From Candidatus Polarisedimenticolia bacterium (GTDB lineage: Bacteria > Acidobacteriota > Polarisedimenticolia > Gp22-AA2): a DNA stretch of 40,870 bases. Of the stretch, positions 30,407 through 39,899 are shown piece after piece. The notes under the pieces were generated by a model. That model was not told the origin of the DNA. It saw only the letters and a program-made list of their open reading frames with translations, and searched no databases. The stretch lies in the NCBI GenBank assembly GCA_036001465.1, contig DASYUH010000014.1:1-40870 (forward strand), written 5' to 3'. Both the position numbers and the translations under genes were made by a program. Each line of letters opens with the position of its first letter. Positions within the stretch are counted from its first letter, which is position 1.

Positions 30407-31354
30407 ATGGAGCAGAAAGCGCCGGTCGCGTTCGTCTTTCACGAGGACTGCCTCGAGCACGACAACGGGCCCGGCCACCCCGAGCGGCCGGAGCGGATCC
30501 AGGCCATCCGCGATCACCTGGCGCGCCGTGGCCTGCTCGATCGGCTGCTCGTCCTCCGCCCCGACCCCGCCCCGATCGATCGCATCGCCCGGGTCCACGA
30601 ACCGGCGTACATCGAGGCGATCCGCCGGGCGTGCGAGCGGGCTCCGGTGCAGCTCGACCCCGACACGGCGGTCTCGTCCGGATCCTGGAGGGCCGCCCTG
30701 CTCTCGGCGGGAGGCGCCCTGGCGGCCTGCGACGCGGTCGCCACGGGGAGGGCCCGCTCCGCCTTCGTCTGCACCCGCCCCCCCGGCCATCATGCCGAGG
30801 CGGGCCGCGCGATGGGCTTCTGCCTGTTCAACAACATCGCCCTCGCGGCGCGGCATCTTCAAGACACGCACGGCCTCGGGCGCGTCTTGATCGTCGACTG
30901 GGACGTGCACCACGGCAACGGCACGCAGCACCTGTTCGAGTCGGACCCCACGGTCTTCTACTTCAGCACCCACCAGTTCCCCTTCTATCCCGGCACCGGC
31001 TCGGCGCGCGAATCCGGCAGCGGGCGCGGCGCCGGCTTCACCTTGAACTACCCTCTTCCGGCCGGATCGGGCGACGCCGAATACATCGAGGTGTTCCAGA
31101 CCGTCCTGCGCCCGGAGATCGACCGCGTCCAGCCCGAGGCGATCCTGATCTCGGCCGGTTTCGACGGCCACCGCGACGACCCGCTCGCCGGGATGGACCT
31201 GACGGAGAAGGGGTACGCGGCGATGACGTCGATCCTGCGGGAGGCCGCGGAGAGGCATTGCGGCGGGCGGATCGTCTCCCTCCTGGAAGGAGGCTATGAC
31301 CTGAAGGCGCTCCAGGCCTCGGTCGAGGCGCACCTTCAGGCGCTGGGAGCCTAG
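30407..31354 (+). CDS. histone-deacetylase-family (acetoin-utilisation-type) deacetylase
   Basis: The gene encodes 315 residues from ATG 30407; a GTG at 30392 overlaps the ribosome site and is less likely. Zinc ligands and general base are present: PPGHHAEAGRAMGFCLFNN (His128, His129), VLIVDWDVHHGNG (Asp166, His168), SAGFDGHRDDPLAG (Asp253), and LEGGYDL. Class II-like bacterial deacetylases act on acetylated amines, polyamines or lysines; target unknown. Its stop is one base from the stop of the convergent BolA gene. Confidence 0.93.
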   Translation: MEQKAPVAFVFHEDCLEHDNGPGHPERPERIQAIRDHLARRGLLDRLLVLRPDPAPIDRIARVHEPAYIEAIRRACERAPVQLDPDTAVSSGSWRAALLSAGGALAACDAVATGRARSAFVCTRPPGHHAEAGRAMGFCLFNNIALAARHLQDTHGLGRVLIVDWDVHHGNGTQHLFESDPTVFYFSTHQFPFYPGTGSARESGSGRGAGFTLNYPLPAGSGDAEYIEVFQTVLRPEIDRVQPEAILISAGFDGHRDDPLAGMDLTEKGYAAMTSILREAAERHCGGRIVSLLEGGYDLKALQASVEAHLQALGA

Positions 31355-31355
31355 G

Positions 31356-31622
31356 TCACTCGGAAGGGGCCCGGGTCTTCAACCCGAGCGCGTGGATCTC
31401 GCTGCCGATGAGGTCACGAAGCGCCTCGTTCACCAGGCGGTGACGGTCGAGCAGGGATTTTCCTTCGAACTCCGCCGACACGATCAGGATGTCGAAGTGG
31501 CCGCCTCCCGCGGCGGCCCCGGCGTGACCGGCGTGCTGTGCGCTGTCGTCGCGGATCTCGAGACGCGTCGGATGGAACCGGTCGAGGAGGATCGCCTGGA
31601 TCCGCGCGCGGACGCCGGTCAC
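31356..31622 (-). CDS. BolA-family protein
   Basis: The gene encodes 88 residues from the GTG overlapping the stop of the upstream gene. VTGVRARIQAILLDRFHPTRLEIRDDSAQHAGHAGAAAGGGHFDILIVSAEFEGKSLLDRHRLVNEALRDLIGSEIHALGLKT is a full BolA domain, with the conserved H-x-F-x-I/V and R-H-R-x-V-N motifs. BolA proteins act with monothiol glutaredoxins in iron-sulfur handling or as transcription factors; no glutaredoxin is nearby. Confidence 0.94.
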   Translation of the reverse strand: MTGVRARIQAILLDRFHPTRLEIRDDSAQHAGHAGAAAGGGHFDILIVSAEFEGKSLLDRHRLVNEALRDLIGSEIHALGLKTRAPSE

Positions 31623-32581
31623 CGGGCCGCCAGCGCGCGCCCGGCGCCCGCCTCGACGGCCCGGTCGTAGACGACCGAGGCGGCCGCCAGGTCCTCCAGC
31701 CCGATTCCCAGGGACTTGAAGAGGGTCACCTCCCGCTCGTCCCGGCGCCCGGGGTGCGCGCCGCCGAGCACGTCCTTCAGCTCCACGGCCCGCTCCAGCG
31801 CGGAGGTCCCGGCCGGGCCGGTCCCCGGCGCCAGGAGGTCGCCGGCCTCCAGGCGGGCCTGTTCCATCGAGTCGACGACGATGAGATCGGAGCGCCTCAC
31901 CGACTCGTCGTCCAGCTCGCGCCGCTCGGCGCGATTGCTGCCGACCGCGTTGACGTGCATCCCGGGTCGGAGCCAGGCTCCCCGGATGACCGGGGTGCCG
32001 GAGGAGGTCGCCGAGACGACGATTCCGGCGCCCTCGATCGCCTCCTCGACCGCGGAGCACGGGGTCACCGCCACGCCCGTGGCCGCCTCGGTCTCGCGGC
32101 AGAACTCGCGCAGGCGGTCCCGGTCGCGGCCGAAGGCGCGGATCGTCTGGAGCCGTCTCACCGTCGCGACGGCCAGCGCCTGGCTGCGCGCCTGCCAGCC
32201 GGTCCCGATGATCGCGAGCGAGGCCGCGTCGACGCGTGCCAGGCGCCGCGTCGCCACGCCCGTCGCGGCGCCGGTGCGGGTCTGCCCGAGGCGGTCCGCC
32301 TCGATGATCGCCAGCAGGGCCGAGGTCCGCCCGTCGAACAGCAGGACCACGAAGCGCGCGGCCGCTCGAGAGGTGGCATAGACCTTGGCCGCGAGCCGCT
32401 CCCAGGTGGCCGAGCCGGCGGACAGGGAATGCAGCATCGCGCCGGGGATCGCCGCCCGCGCGCGGGGCCGGCAGTCCGCCTGCCCCCGGGCCCACTGGCG
32501 GAACGCCTGCTCGACCGCCTCGATGCATGCCGGCATCGTCAGGAGACGGCCGACGTCGTCCTCGGTGAGATAGACCGCCAT
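31619..32581 (-). CDS. ornithine cyclodeaminase / mu-crystallin family oxidoreductase
   Basis: The gene encodes 320 residues, starting MAVYLTEDDVGRLLTMPACIEAVEQAFRQWA. FVVLLFDGRTSALLAIIEADRLGQTRTGAATGVATRRLAR holds the substrate Arg/Lys site and the Thr-rich helix. AIIGTGWQARSQALAVA is the NAD-binding G-x-G-x-x-A/S. GMHVNAVGSN and DSMEQARLEAGDLL, then KSLGIGLEDLAAASVVYD, are conserved. Family members are ornithine cyclodeaminase, pyrroline-2-carboxylate reductase or alanine dehydrogenase; the exact one is not seen. Coupled to BolA. Confidence 0.92.
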   Translation of the reverse strand: MAVYLTEDDVGRLLTMPACIEAVEQAFRQWARGQADCRPRARAAIPGAMLHSLSAGSATWERLAAKVYATSRAAARFVVLLFDGRTSALLAIIEADRLGQTRTGAATGVATRRLARVDAASLAIIGTGWQARSQALAVATVRRLQTIRAFGRDRDRLREFCRETEAATGVAVTPCSAVEEAIEGAGIVVSATSSGTPVIRGAWLRPGMHVNAVGSNRAERRELDDESVRRSDLIVVDSMEQARLEAGDLLAPGTGPAGTSALERAVELKDVLGGAHPGRRDEREVTLFKSLGIGLEDLAAASVVYDRAVEAGAGRALAAR

Positions 32582-32649
32582 GGACGGAGATGGTATCCCA
32601 GGGCGGGAATCGGAGGGAGGCGGACTTCCGGGAGCCGGCGCGGGCATGC

Positions 32650-32663
32650 GGCCGGTCCCGGCC
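32650..32663 (-). terminator. possible GC hairpin after the sigma-54 activator
   Basis: On the minus strand GGCCGG-ga-CCGGCC follows the stop of the regulator by 12 bases. No T run follows, so it is at best a weak terminator or a pause. Confidence 0.3.
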
Positions 32664-32675
32664 CCCTACTCGGGT

Positions 32676-34043
<1,368 letters not shown>

Positions 34044-34098
34044 GCCTCCGGCTCCTCCGCGCGGATCGTGCTGGAAATCATGCTCAATACAACGGGTT

Positions 34099-34126
34099 AA
34101 TATAAATTTCGATGATCGAGAGTCAA
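34099..34126 (-). promoter_or_regulatory. sigma-70-type promoter of the sigma-54 activator
   Basis: On the minus strand TTGACT (34126-34121), a 16-base spacer and TATATT (34104-34099); TATTAA two bases later gives an 18-base alternative. The spacer has CGATCATCG, an inverted repeat. The leader of about 50 bases ends with GGAGG at the start codon. Confidence 0.6.
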
Positions 34127-34276
34127 GGAAGTGGAGCGCATTTTTCGTGCTCGAGCAGCCGATCGTGGACGATTTCCCGGGCGGAGCTCGTCAGGAGGTT
34201 GACGTTGCCCTGAAGTCGGTGGGCCTACGCACGTCGGCGGGCGTTTCGGGAGGTCTCCGTCGCGGCGCGCGCCCGG
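34127..34276 (-). other. intergenic stretch, no named feature
   Basis: This lies between the peptidase-like gene and the activator promoter. A 33-codon minus-strand frame (AHRLQGNVNLLTSSAREIVH and onward) ends at the -35 box; it has no ribosome site and I cannot link it to a family. Confidence 0.4.
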
Positions 34277-34831
34277 TCAGCGGCGCTCGCGAAGGAACAG
34301 GCCAAGAATCCGCTCGATGCCGGCAAAAGCGGCCCGGGCGGCGCGGCCGAATCGGCCGATCGGGGCCCCCGGAGCGCGAGGCGGCGGCAGGATTGGACGA
34401 AGAAGGCGGGAGAGGCCGTAGGCGACGCGATAGAAGCGCGCGAGGAGGTCCGTCTCGACGGAGACCACGCGCTCCATCCCCTTCCTGCGCCCCGGCATCT
34501 CGACGGCCACGACCCTGGCGATCACCGCCGACTCGGGGACCCGCTCCCGCACCCGGTTGTAGTCGCCCCGGAAGACCAGGCGCGTCCCATCCCCGTCCAT
34601 TTCCTTCCAGACGAGCCGGTGAATCGTCAGGTAGCGCTCGCCGCGAAACACGGCGATTTCGCCGACCTTCAGATCGGCCCCCGTGGCGCGACGCACGTAG
34701 ACGCGCCAGCCCATCTGCAGGGTCGGGTGCATGCTCGTGCCGTTGACGCCGATGAGGGCAGTCTCCGAGCGGTTCAGGGATTCGGAGAGGAGCTCCGCCG
34801 TGAGCGGTTCGTCGCTCAGGTTCAGTCGCAT
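34277..34831 (-). CDS. S24/S26-type signal-peptidase-like protein
   Basis: This gene encodes 184 residues. ALIGVNGTSMHPTLQMGWRVYVRRA has the nucleophile Ser (G-x-S-M-x-P-T-L) and the turn of S24/S26 peptidases. VGEIAVFRGERYLTIHRLVWK puts His, not Lys, at the general-base position, as in archaeal/ER-type S26B. LVFRGDYN is the third box. No hydrophobic anchor is seen, and the C-terminus (about 125-184) is basic and amphipathic. The substrate could be a small secreted or ribosomally made peptide, but none is nearby. End of a four-gene operon. Confidence 0.82.
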   Translation of the reverse strand: MRLNLSDEPLTAELLSESLNRSETALIGVNGTSMHPTLQMGWRVYVRRATGADLKVGEIAVFRGERYLTIHRLVWKEMDGDGTRLVFRGDYNRVRERVPESAVIARVVAVEMPGRRKGMERVVSVETDLLARFYRVAYGLSRLLRPILPPPRAPGAPIGRFGRAARAAFAGIERILGLFLRERR

Positions 34832-34854
34832 CGGGGCGCCATTCTACTAGGAGC

Positions 34855-35847
34855 CTAAGCGCGCCGGCGCAGGAGCGACAGCAGGGCGCGGGCGAGCTTC
34901 CCCTCGTGGTGGCGCACCTTGGCGACGAGCGGATCCTCCTGCACCAGGTCGCGCAGCACCGGTGTCACACCAAGCCGGCGCACCGCCGCGGGCGACCAGA
35001 GAACCGGGTGGGCCCTCTCCCGGGCGTAACGCCGGCGCAGGGCGGGGCGAATCGGCCCGCCGCTGGCGAGATAGACATCGATCAGGCCCGGCCCGGCCAC
35101 GCGACGGATCGTCTCGAGGTGGTCCGCCGCCGCGAACCCGTCCGTTTCGCCCGGCTGGGTCATGATGTTGCCGACGAGGACCCGCAGGGCGCGCGAGCGG
35201 GCGATGGTCTGGGCGACGCCCCGGACCAGGAGGTTCGGCAGGAGGCTGGTGAACAGGCTTCCCGGGCCGAGGACGATGAGATCGGCCCCGCGCAGGGCGG
35301 CGAGAACGCCCGGGGCCGGACTCGGGGCCGGCGGCGACGTCGCGATCCGGACGATCGGCGAGCGGCTCGCCGAGATGCGCGATTCCCCGCTCACCATCCG
35401 CCCGTCGGCCAGGCGGGCCCGCAGGACCACGTTCTCGAGGGTGGCCGGGAGGATCCGTCCGCGGATCGCCAGGACCTCCCCGGAGGTCTCGATCGCCTTC
35501 AGGTAGGAGCGCCGGCAGTCGGCCAGCGCCGTCAGGATCAGGTTGCCGACGCTGTGGCCGGCCAGTCCGCCCCGGCCACGGTAGCGGTACTGGAACAGGG
35601 CCGACATCAAGGGCTCGTTCTCCGACAGGGCCACGAGGCAGTTGCGGATGTCCCCCACCGGGAGGACGTTGTAATCGCGCCGCAGGCGCCCGCTGCTGCC
35701 GCCGTCGTCGGTCACCGTGACGATGCCGGTGAGCGCCCCCCCGCAGGCCGCGATCTCCCGCTTCAGGGCGCGCAGGACCACGGGCAGCCCGGTGCCGCCG
35801 CCCAGGGCCACGACCCTGAGCCCGGCGGGGAACCGTCGCGTCCTCAC
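34855..35847 (-). CDS. yvcK: YvcK/CofD-like factor
   Basis: This gene encodes 330 residues. RVVALGGGTGLPVVLRALK, then GIVTVTDDGGSSGRLRRDY, PVGDIRNCLVALSE, GHSVGNLILTAL, ADLIVLGPGSLFTSLLPNLLV and NIMTQPGETDG are the full series of YvcK motifs. In Bacillus and Mycobacterium YvcK (CuvA) binds UDP-sugars and is needed for cell shape and growth on gluconeogenic carbon; an enzymatic reaction is not established. It overlaps the GWxTD gene by four bases (ATGA). Confidence 0.94.
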   Translation of the reverse strand: MRTRRFPAGLRVVALGGGTGLPVVLRALKREIAACGGALTGIVTVTDDGGSSGRLRRDYNVLPVGDIRNCLVALSENEPLMSALFQYRYRGRGGLAGHSVGNLILTALADCRRSYLKAIETSGEVLAIRGRILPATLENVVLRARLADGRMVSGESRISASRSPIVRIATSPPAPSPAPGVLAALRGADLIVLGPGSLFTSLLPNLLVRGVAQTIARSRALRVLVGNIMTQPGETDGFAAADHLETIRRVAGPGLIDVYLASGGPIRPALRRRYARERAHPVLWSPAAVRRLGVTPVLRDLVQEDPLVAKVRHHEGKLARALLSLLRRRA

Positions 35848-37397
35848 AGGACGCGGAATGAGACCTCCTCGATGGACTGCCGGTCGCCCACGTTGTCGGT
35901 CACCTGAACCTTCAGCCTGTAGGTGCCGCGCTGCCAGTCCTTGATCGGAACGGTGTACCCCTGGACCTGGCTTCTCTGCCGGGTCAGGCGGATCGGCTTG
36001 CCGAGGGGCGCGAAGACCAGCCCCCCCGGCCCGGTGTCGCGTGCCGAGAAGAACTGGTACTCGAGATCGAGATCGGGGCGACCGTCGATCGGATCGTTCT
36101 CCGGTCCGTAGATCTGGTAGTAGAACGCGAAGTCCTCCCCGTTGTGGAACACGTCATCGGGCCGCGGTATCACCTTGAGGCTGCCCAGGACGAAGGGGGT
36201 CGAGTAGCCGGCGGCGGGCCGGTCGACCCGCTCCAGGCGGCTGGCCAGCGTGATGCCGCTGAGCCGGAAGCGGTCGTCGTGGAAATCGGGCACCTCGACC
36301 TGTTCCTTGAAACTGAAGACCTCGCCGGTCGACCGATCGACGACGCCGTAGAAGGCGGTGTAGGGGCCGGCCCGGACGGTCTGCCCGCCCTGGAAGAGCC
36401 GGTAGCCTGCGGCATCGCTGGAAGCCGATTCCTCGCCGGCGCGGAGCTCGGACGGGCCGGCGAAATCGTACGTCGGCAGGTCGGGCCGTCCCCCCACGAG
36501 GCGGGCCACGACCTCGAAGCGATCGCCAGCCGCCGCGACCCCGGAATCGGCTGCGCCTGCCGCGGCGGCCGCGCCCGGCTCGCCCGCCGGCTTCTCCCGC
36601 CTGCCCTCCAGGAGCAGATCGGGCCTCACCCCCAGGGTGAGGACGGCGAAGGTGTTGCCATCCGTCGAACGGAAGAAGTCGCGGTGCGTGCGGAACGGAC
36701 TGGTGTCGAACAGGGCGCGGGCGCTGACGATGGTATCGAGGACCTTCGTCTGCTCCGGCAGGCTCTTCATCTGCATCGCCTGCATCTGAAACGCGATGGA
36801 AAAGGGGTTCTCGAACCCGCTCAGGACGAGGTTGTTCGACAGGCGGTACTCGCCAGTCTGGTCCTTCACGAAGCGGACGATCGGCATGGAGTCGATGCCG
36901 GCGGCACCGCGGTTGCGGTAAGTCCAGGTGATCGCGTCCGGGACGAATTCATCCCGGAACTGCTTCTGCTCGAAGTCGTCGGGCGGCCCGAGCAGGATGT
37001 AGATCTTGCCGCGATCGGTCTTCCAGCCCGGCTTCGTGGAGTCCGTGAAGATGCGGCTGGCCTCGGCCACCCGGGAATAGAACAGCGCCCGGTACTCGTT
37101 CTCGGGCGTGGACGCGATCGGATCGCGGCTGGCCCAGAAGGTCCGGATGAACTCGGAGCGCGCCTCGTCGGTCTTCAAGGCGCGGAAGGCGTCGTCCTCG
37201 TCCTTGCCGAGCAGGTAGCGGACCGGCCCTTCGCGCCAGCGCTCGTTCGGGGCGTCGTAGTCGACGGTCTTGCGGGCCGCCGGAGCCGCGGGGCGCCGTT
37301 CGTCCGCGCCCGTCCCGGCCTGGAGCGGCCCGGCGACATCGCCTGAGCCGGCGACCAGGAACGCCGCCGCGACGAGCGCGGCACACCATCCGCGCAT
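35844..37397 (-). CDS. GWxTD-domain secreted protein
   Basis: This gene encodes 517 residues. Signal peptide AALVAAAFLVAGSGDVAGPLQAG. Residues about 50-160 form the GWxTD domain: WREGPVRYLLGKDEDDAFRALKTDEARSEFIRTFWASRDP, then FYSRVAEASRIFTDSTKPGWKTDRGKIYILLGPPDDFE, which contains the GWxTD (here GWKTD). The rest is a string of beta-rich stretches. The domain is typical of Acidobacteriota and Bacteroidota; role unknown, perhaps in an envelope complex. Sits 28 bases downstream of the cyclophilin gene. Confidence 0.93.
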   Translation of the reverse strand: MRGWCAALVAAAFLVAGSGDVAGPLQAGTGADERRPAAPAARKTVDYDAPNERWREGPVRYLLGKDEDDAFRALKTDEARSEFIRTFWASRDPIASTPENEYRALFYSRVAEASRIFTDSTKPGWKTDRGKIYILLGPPDDFEQKQFRDEFVPDAITWTYRNRGAAGIDSMPIVRFVKDQTGEYRLSNNLVLSGFENPFSIAFQMQAMQMKSLPEQTKVLDTIVSARALFDTSPFRTHRDFFRSTDGNTFAVLTLGVRPDLLLEGRREKPAGEPGAAAAAGAADSGVAAAGDRFEVVARLVGGRPDLPTYDFAGPSELRAGEESASSDAAGYRLFQGGQTVRAGPYTAFYGVVDRSTGEVFSFKEQVEVPDFHDDRFRLSGITLASRLERVDRPAAGYSTPFVLGSLKVIPRPDDVFHNGEDFAFYYQIYGPENDPIDGRPDLDLEYQFFSARDTGPGGLVFAPLGKPIRLTRQRSQVQGYTVPIKDWQRGTYRLKVQVTDNVGDRQSIEEVSFRVL

Positions 37398-37425
37398 CGC
37401 TTCACCTCACACGTCCGTCCGGGCC

Positions 37426-38424
37426 CTAGGAGCTCTTCGCGGGCTTCTTTTCCCGGATCTCGATTTTCTTGATCGTCACGTCCTTGATGGGACGGCTGGC
37501 GGCGCGGGCCGGACCGCCGGTGGTCGGCAGGTTGCTGATCGCCTTGACGGTGTCCAGTCCCTCGACCACCCGGCCGAACACCGTCACCCGCCCATCGAGG
37601 TCGGGCTGGGCCGTGGCGGCGATCATGAAAATGCTGCCGGACTCGTCGGCGCCGGTCTGGGAATTGCGCACCTGCGCGACCACGCCGGGAAGGACCTTGA
37701 GGCCGTTGGGCTCCTGCGGCATGTTGTAGCCGGGAGAGCCCCGCTCGTCACCCGTGGGGGAGCCGCCGAAGATCATCTCCCCCTTCACGATTCGGTGGAA
37801 CAGGAGGCCCTGATAGAAATCCAGGTTCACGAGGTCGATGAAGTTCTTCGTATGGAACGGCGCCAGGTCCCGGTAGAACTCGATGACGACCTTGCCGAAC
37901 TCGGTGTCGATGACCGCCTGGTAGTCCCGCGCCGGGTCGTATTTCTTGATGATGCGCGTCGCCAGGCTCTGCTCGGGGATGTCCGGCGCCGACCAGGTGA
38001 TCCGGTAGGTGCCGACCGCGCTCGTCTTCGGAAAGTGCTGGCTCAGGTTGATGATCTTGCCGAAGAAGGCGTTCGGCTCGAGGACCTTCGGCTGCCCGTC
38101 CCTCGCGGCAGGAGGGACCTTGGCCTTCTCCAGCTTCGTCCCCTCGCTGTCGAACATCTGCAGGCCCGCCTCGATGTCGATGCCCGGGTTGACCCACTGG
38201 GCCTTCCCCTCATTCTTGAAGAGGATCGAGACCTGCACGGGATCCCCGGAATACTGAAAGCGGCCCGGAGTCTCCAGGTGGACGTAAAGCTTCGGTCCGT
38301 CCTGACCCCTTGCCGGCGAGGAGAAGCCCCAGAGAGATCCCGCGATCGCCAGGGCCAGGGGAGCCGAAACCCGGGCCCGCCTCGCGGCCGAACCCGTTCG
38401 CATCACGAGAGGACAGACAGTCAT
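37426..38424 (-). CDS. cyclophilin-type peptidyl-prolyl isomerase, exported
   Basis: The gene encodes 332 residues from ATG 38424, which has GGAAGAGG 7 bases before. A signal peptide (LALAIAGSLWGFSSPARG) is followed by a beta-sandwich-like domain (about 38-150: KLYVHLETPGRFQYSGDPVQVSILFKNEG) and then the cyclophilin domain: VVIEFYRDLAPFHTKNFIDLV, LLFHRIVKGEMIFGGSPTG, SGSIFMIAATAQPDLDGRVTVFGRVVEGLDTV. The Arg of F-H-R is present. It folds or restructures exported proteins at proline bonds. The N-terminal extension is uncommon. Confidence 0.92.
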   Translation of the reverse strand: MTVCPLVMRTGSAARRARVSAPLALAIAGSLWGFSSPARGQDGPKLYVHLETPGRFQYSGDPVQVSILFKNEGKAQWVNPGIDIEAGLQMFDSEGTKLEKAKVPPAARDGQPKVLEPNAFFGKIINLSQHFPKTSAVGTYRITWSAPDIPEQSLATRIIKKYDPARDYQAVIDTEFGKVVIEFYRDLAPFHTKNFIDLVNLDFYQGLLFHRIVKGEMIFGGSPTGDERGSPGYNMPQEPNGLKVLPGVVAQVRNSQTGADESGSIFMIAATAQPDLDGRVTVFGRVVEGLDTVKAISNLPTTGGPARAASRPIKDVTIKKIEIREKKPAKSS

Positions 38425-38541
38425 GTCGCGCACCTCTTCCTGCATCAACCTGTTCGATGACCGGGGGCTGCGTACCGGAGACCTGCCGGAGCGGCCCCAC
38501 AAAGCACGACGCGCGGCGACGGGGCCGCGCGGCCGTCAAAG

Positions 38542-38570
38542 ATGCTACGACAGGAACCAGGGACTGTCAA
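38542..38570 (-). promoter_or_regulatory. sigma-70-type promoter for the cyclophilin operon
   Basis: On the minus strand a perfect TTGACA (38570-38565), exactly 17 bases, then TAGCAT (38547-38542). Transcription would start near 38535, leaving a leader of about 110 bases. Confidence 0.75.
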
Positions 38571-38620
38571 ACTCCACGGGCCGCAAGCGATCCCCGGCCG
38601 GGAGCCGGCCTCATACCCGG

Positions 38621-38639
38621 CGAAGCCCCTGGCGCTTCG
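38621..38639 (-). terminator. possible hairpin after the zinc-ribbon gene
   Basis: CGAAGC-ccctggc-GCTTCG lies 16 bases past the stop of the zinc-ribbon gene. The stem is 6 bases and has no T run. Weak evidence. Confidence 0.3.
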
Positions 38640-38654
38640 GGGCCGCGGGTCGTG

Positions 38655-39113
38655 TCAGAGGGTCAGCTTCCTGAGGAAGCGCTTGCGCTCGAGCTGTGCC
38701 AGGTGGGCATAGTAGGGGCCGTTCTCGCGCAGCATCCTGTCCCAGGTGTCGATGAACAGCACCAGGCGGTCGATGCCGTCCTTGGGGATCCAGACGCCGT
38801 GGTCGTTGATGCATTTGTAGATGGCGACCCCCGAATTCGCCGAATAATTGACAGGGCGCATGATGCCGATGCAGTAAGGGCACTTGACGATGCGGCGCGT
38901 CTCATCGTCCCCCAGCCGGTAGGACGGCGCGGCGCGGCTGAAGGTCATCATCTCCTTGACGCGGTCGGTCGGGAGCGATTTGGGGCCGATCTCGATGATC
39001 CACTTGAGGCGCCCCTCCTCCAGCCAGGTGCCGCCGCAGTCGCCGCAGGAGTCCACGGGGATGGTGAGATACTTGATCGAGGCCATGGAGCCGCCGCAGC
39101 CCGAGCAGAACAC
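38655..39113 (-). CDS. zf-TFIIB-type double zinc-ribbon protein
   Basis: The gene encodes 152 residues from GTG 39113, which has GGAG 8 bases upstream. The ATG at 39140 coincides with a -10 box (TATATG) and lacks a ribosome site. The first ribbon: FCSGCGGSM, CGDCGGTWLEEGRL (C-x-x-C pairs). Second ribbon: CPYCIGIMRPVNY, YKCINDHGVWIPKDG, in which one Cys is replaced by His. The C-terminal helix runs LFIDTWDRMLRENGPYYAHLAQLERKRFLRKL. Members are small cytoplasmic proteins, function unsettled. Confidence 0.85.
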   Translation of the reverse strand: MFCSGCGGSMASIKYLTIPVDSCGDCGGTWLEEGRLKWIIEIGPKSLPTDRVKEMMTFSRAAPSYRLGDDETRRIVKCPYCIGIMRPVNYSANSGVAIYKCINDHGVWIPKDGIDRLVLFIDTWDRMLRENGPYYAHLAQLERKRFLRKLTL

Positions 39114-39137
39114 GGATGTGTCTCCAGAATCCGCCTT

Positions 39138-39166
39138 CATATACGACCAGACACCGCACCAGGCAA
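39138..39166 (-). promoter_or_regulatory. possible promoter of the zinc-ribbon gene
   Basis: On the minus strand TTGCCT (39166-39161), 17 bases, TATATG (39143-39138). The -10 box overlaps the upstream ATG, which argues for the downstream GTG start. Confidence 0.5.
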
Positions 39167-39206
39167 GGACTTTGAGGGAATGATCGATCCGCGGTGACGC
39201 GGCGTG

Positions 39207-39890
39207 TCAGGAGAGCCTCGAGGTGCGCGCGAACGCGCAGCCGATGATGCCCGCGGCCCCCGCCCGGAGAAGCGCGCGCGCGCACGCCTCCAGCGTCGCG
39301 CCGGTCGTGACCACGTCGTCCACCAGCAGGATCCTGCGATCGCGCACGCGAGAGGCGCGGGCGGCGTAGCAGCCGGCCAGGGATGCGAGGCGCTCCTGCC
39401 TCGACAGTCCGAGCTGGCGGCGGCCGGCGCGTCGCCTCGCGAGCGCCCGGGTGGAGAGGGGCAGGCCGGTCCCACGGGCGATGGCGCGCGCCAGGAGCCC
39501 GGCCTGGTTGTAGCCGCGGCGGCTATGCCGCCACCAGTGCAGGGGGACCGGCACGACGAGTTCGGGGCGCAGGAGGGCGAAGAGGGGGGCGAGACGCGCG
39601 GCTGTCTCCCGGCCCAGGGGCAGGGCCAATCCGTCCATGTCCTCGAATTTCAGGGCGCGCACCAGGCGCCCGGCCGGGCCCTCGTAGTCGGCGGCCCAGA
39701 GGAGAGCATCCAGGGGATGGCTCGCGGGGCGGAGCCCGGGGGCCCAGGGCAGGACGCGCCAGCAGGGGAGGCAGACGCCTCCCTCCTGGCGCCAGGGCAG
39801 GATCCGCGCGCACAGCAGGCAATCCGCGGGAAAGATCGACGCGAGGAGCGCCCCGCCGAGGCGCCCGAACGCGCGCAGCGAGCCTTGCAA
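39207..39890 (-). CDS. comF: ComF-family phosphoribosyltransferase-like protein
   Basis: This gene encodes 227 residues. An N-terminal zinc-finger (FPADCLLCARILPW, GGVCLPCWRVLPW) is followed by YEGPAGRLVRALKFEDM, VVPVPLHWWRHSRRGYNQAGLLARAIARG, GLSRQERLASLAGCYA, and RRILLVDDVVTTGATLEACARALLRAG, the PRPP-binding loop. ComF proteins help DNA uptake and processing in competent bacteria. The Asp-Asp pair and Thr-Thr-Gly-Ala-Thr are intact. Nine bases downstream of gpmI and likely co-transcribed. Confidence 0.94.
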   Translation of the reverse strand: MQGSLRAFGRLGGALLASIFPADCLLCARILPWRQEGGVCLPCWRVLPWAPGLRPASHPLDALLWAADYEGPAGRLVRALKFEDMDGLALPLGRETAARLAPLFALLRPELVVPVPLHWWRHSRRGYNQAGLLARAIARGTGLPLSTRALARRRAGRRQLGLSRQERLASLAGCYAARASRVRDRRILLVDDVVTTGATLEACARALLRAGAAGIIGCAFARTSRLS

Positions 39891-39899
39891 CCGGACCCG

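Noticed and set aside
34127-34235. Short minus-strand frame AHRLQGNVNLLTSSAREIVH
   Set aside because: It looks protein-like, but it is short, has no start or ribosome site and ends in the promoter of the next gene.
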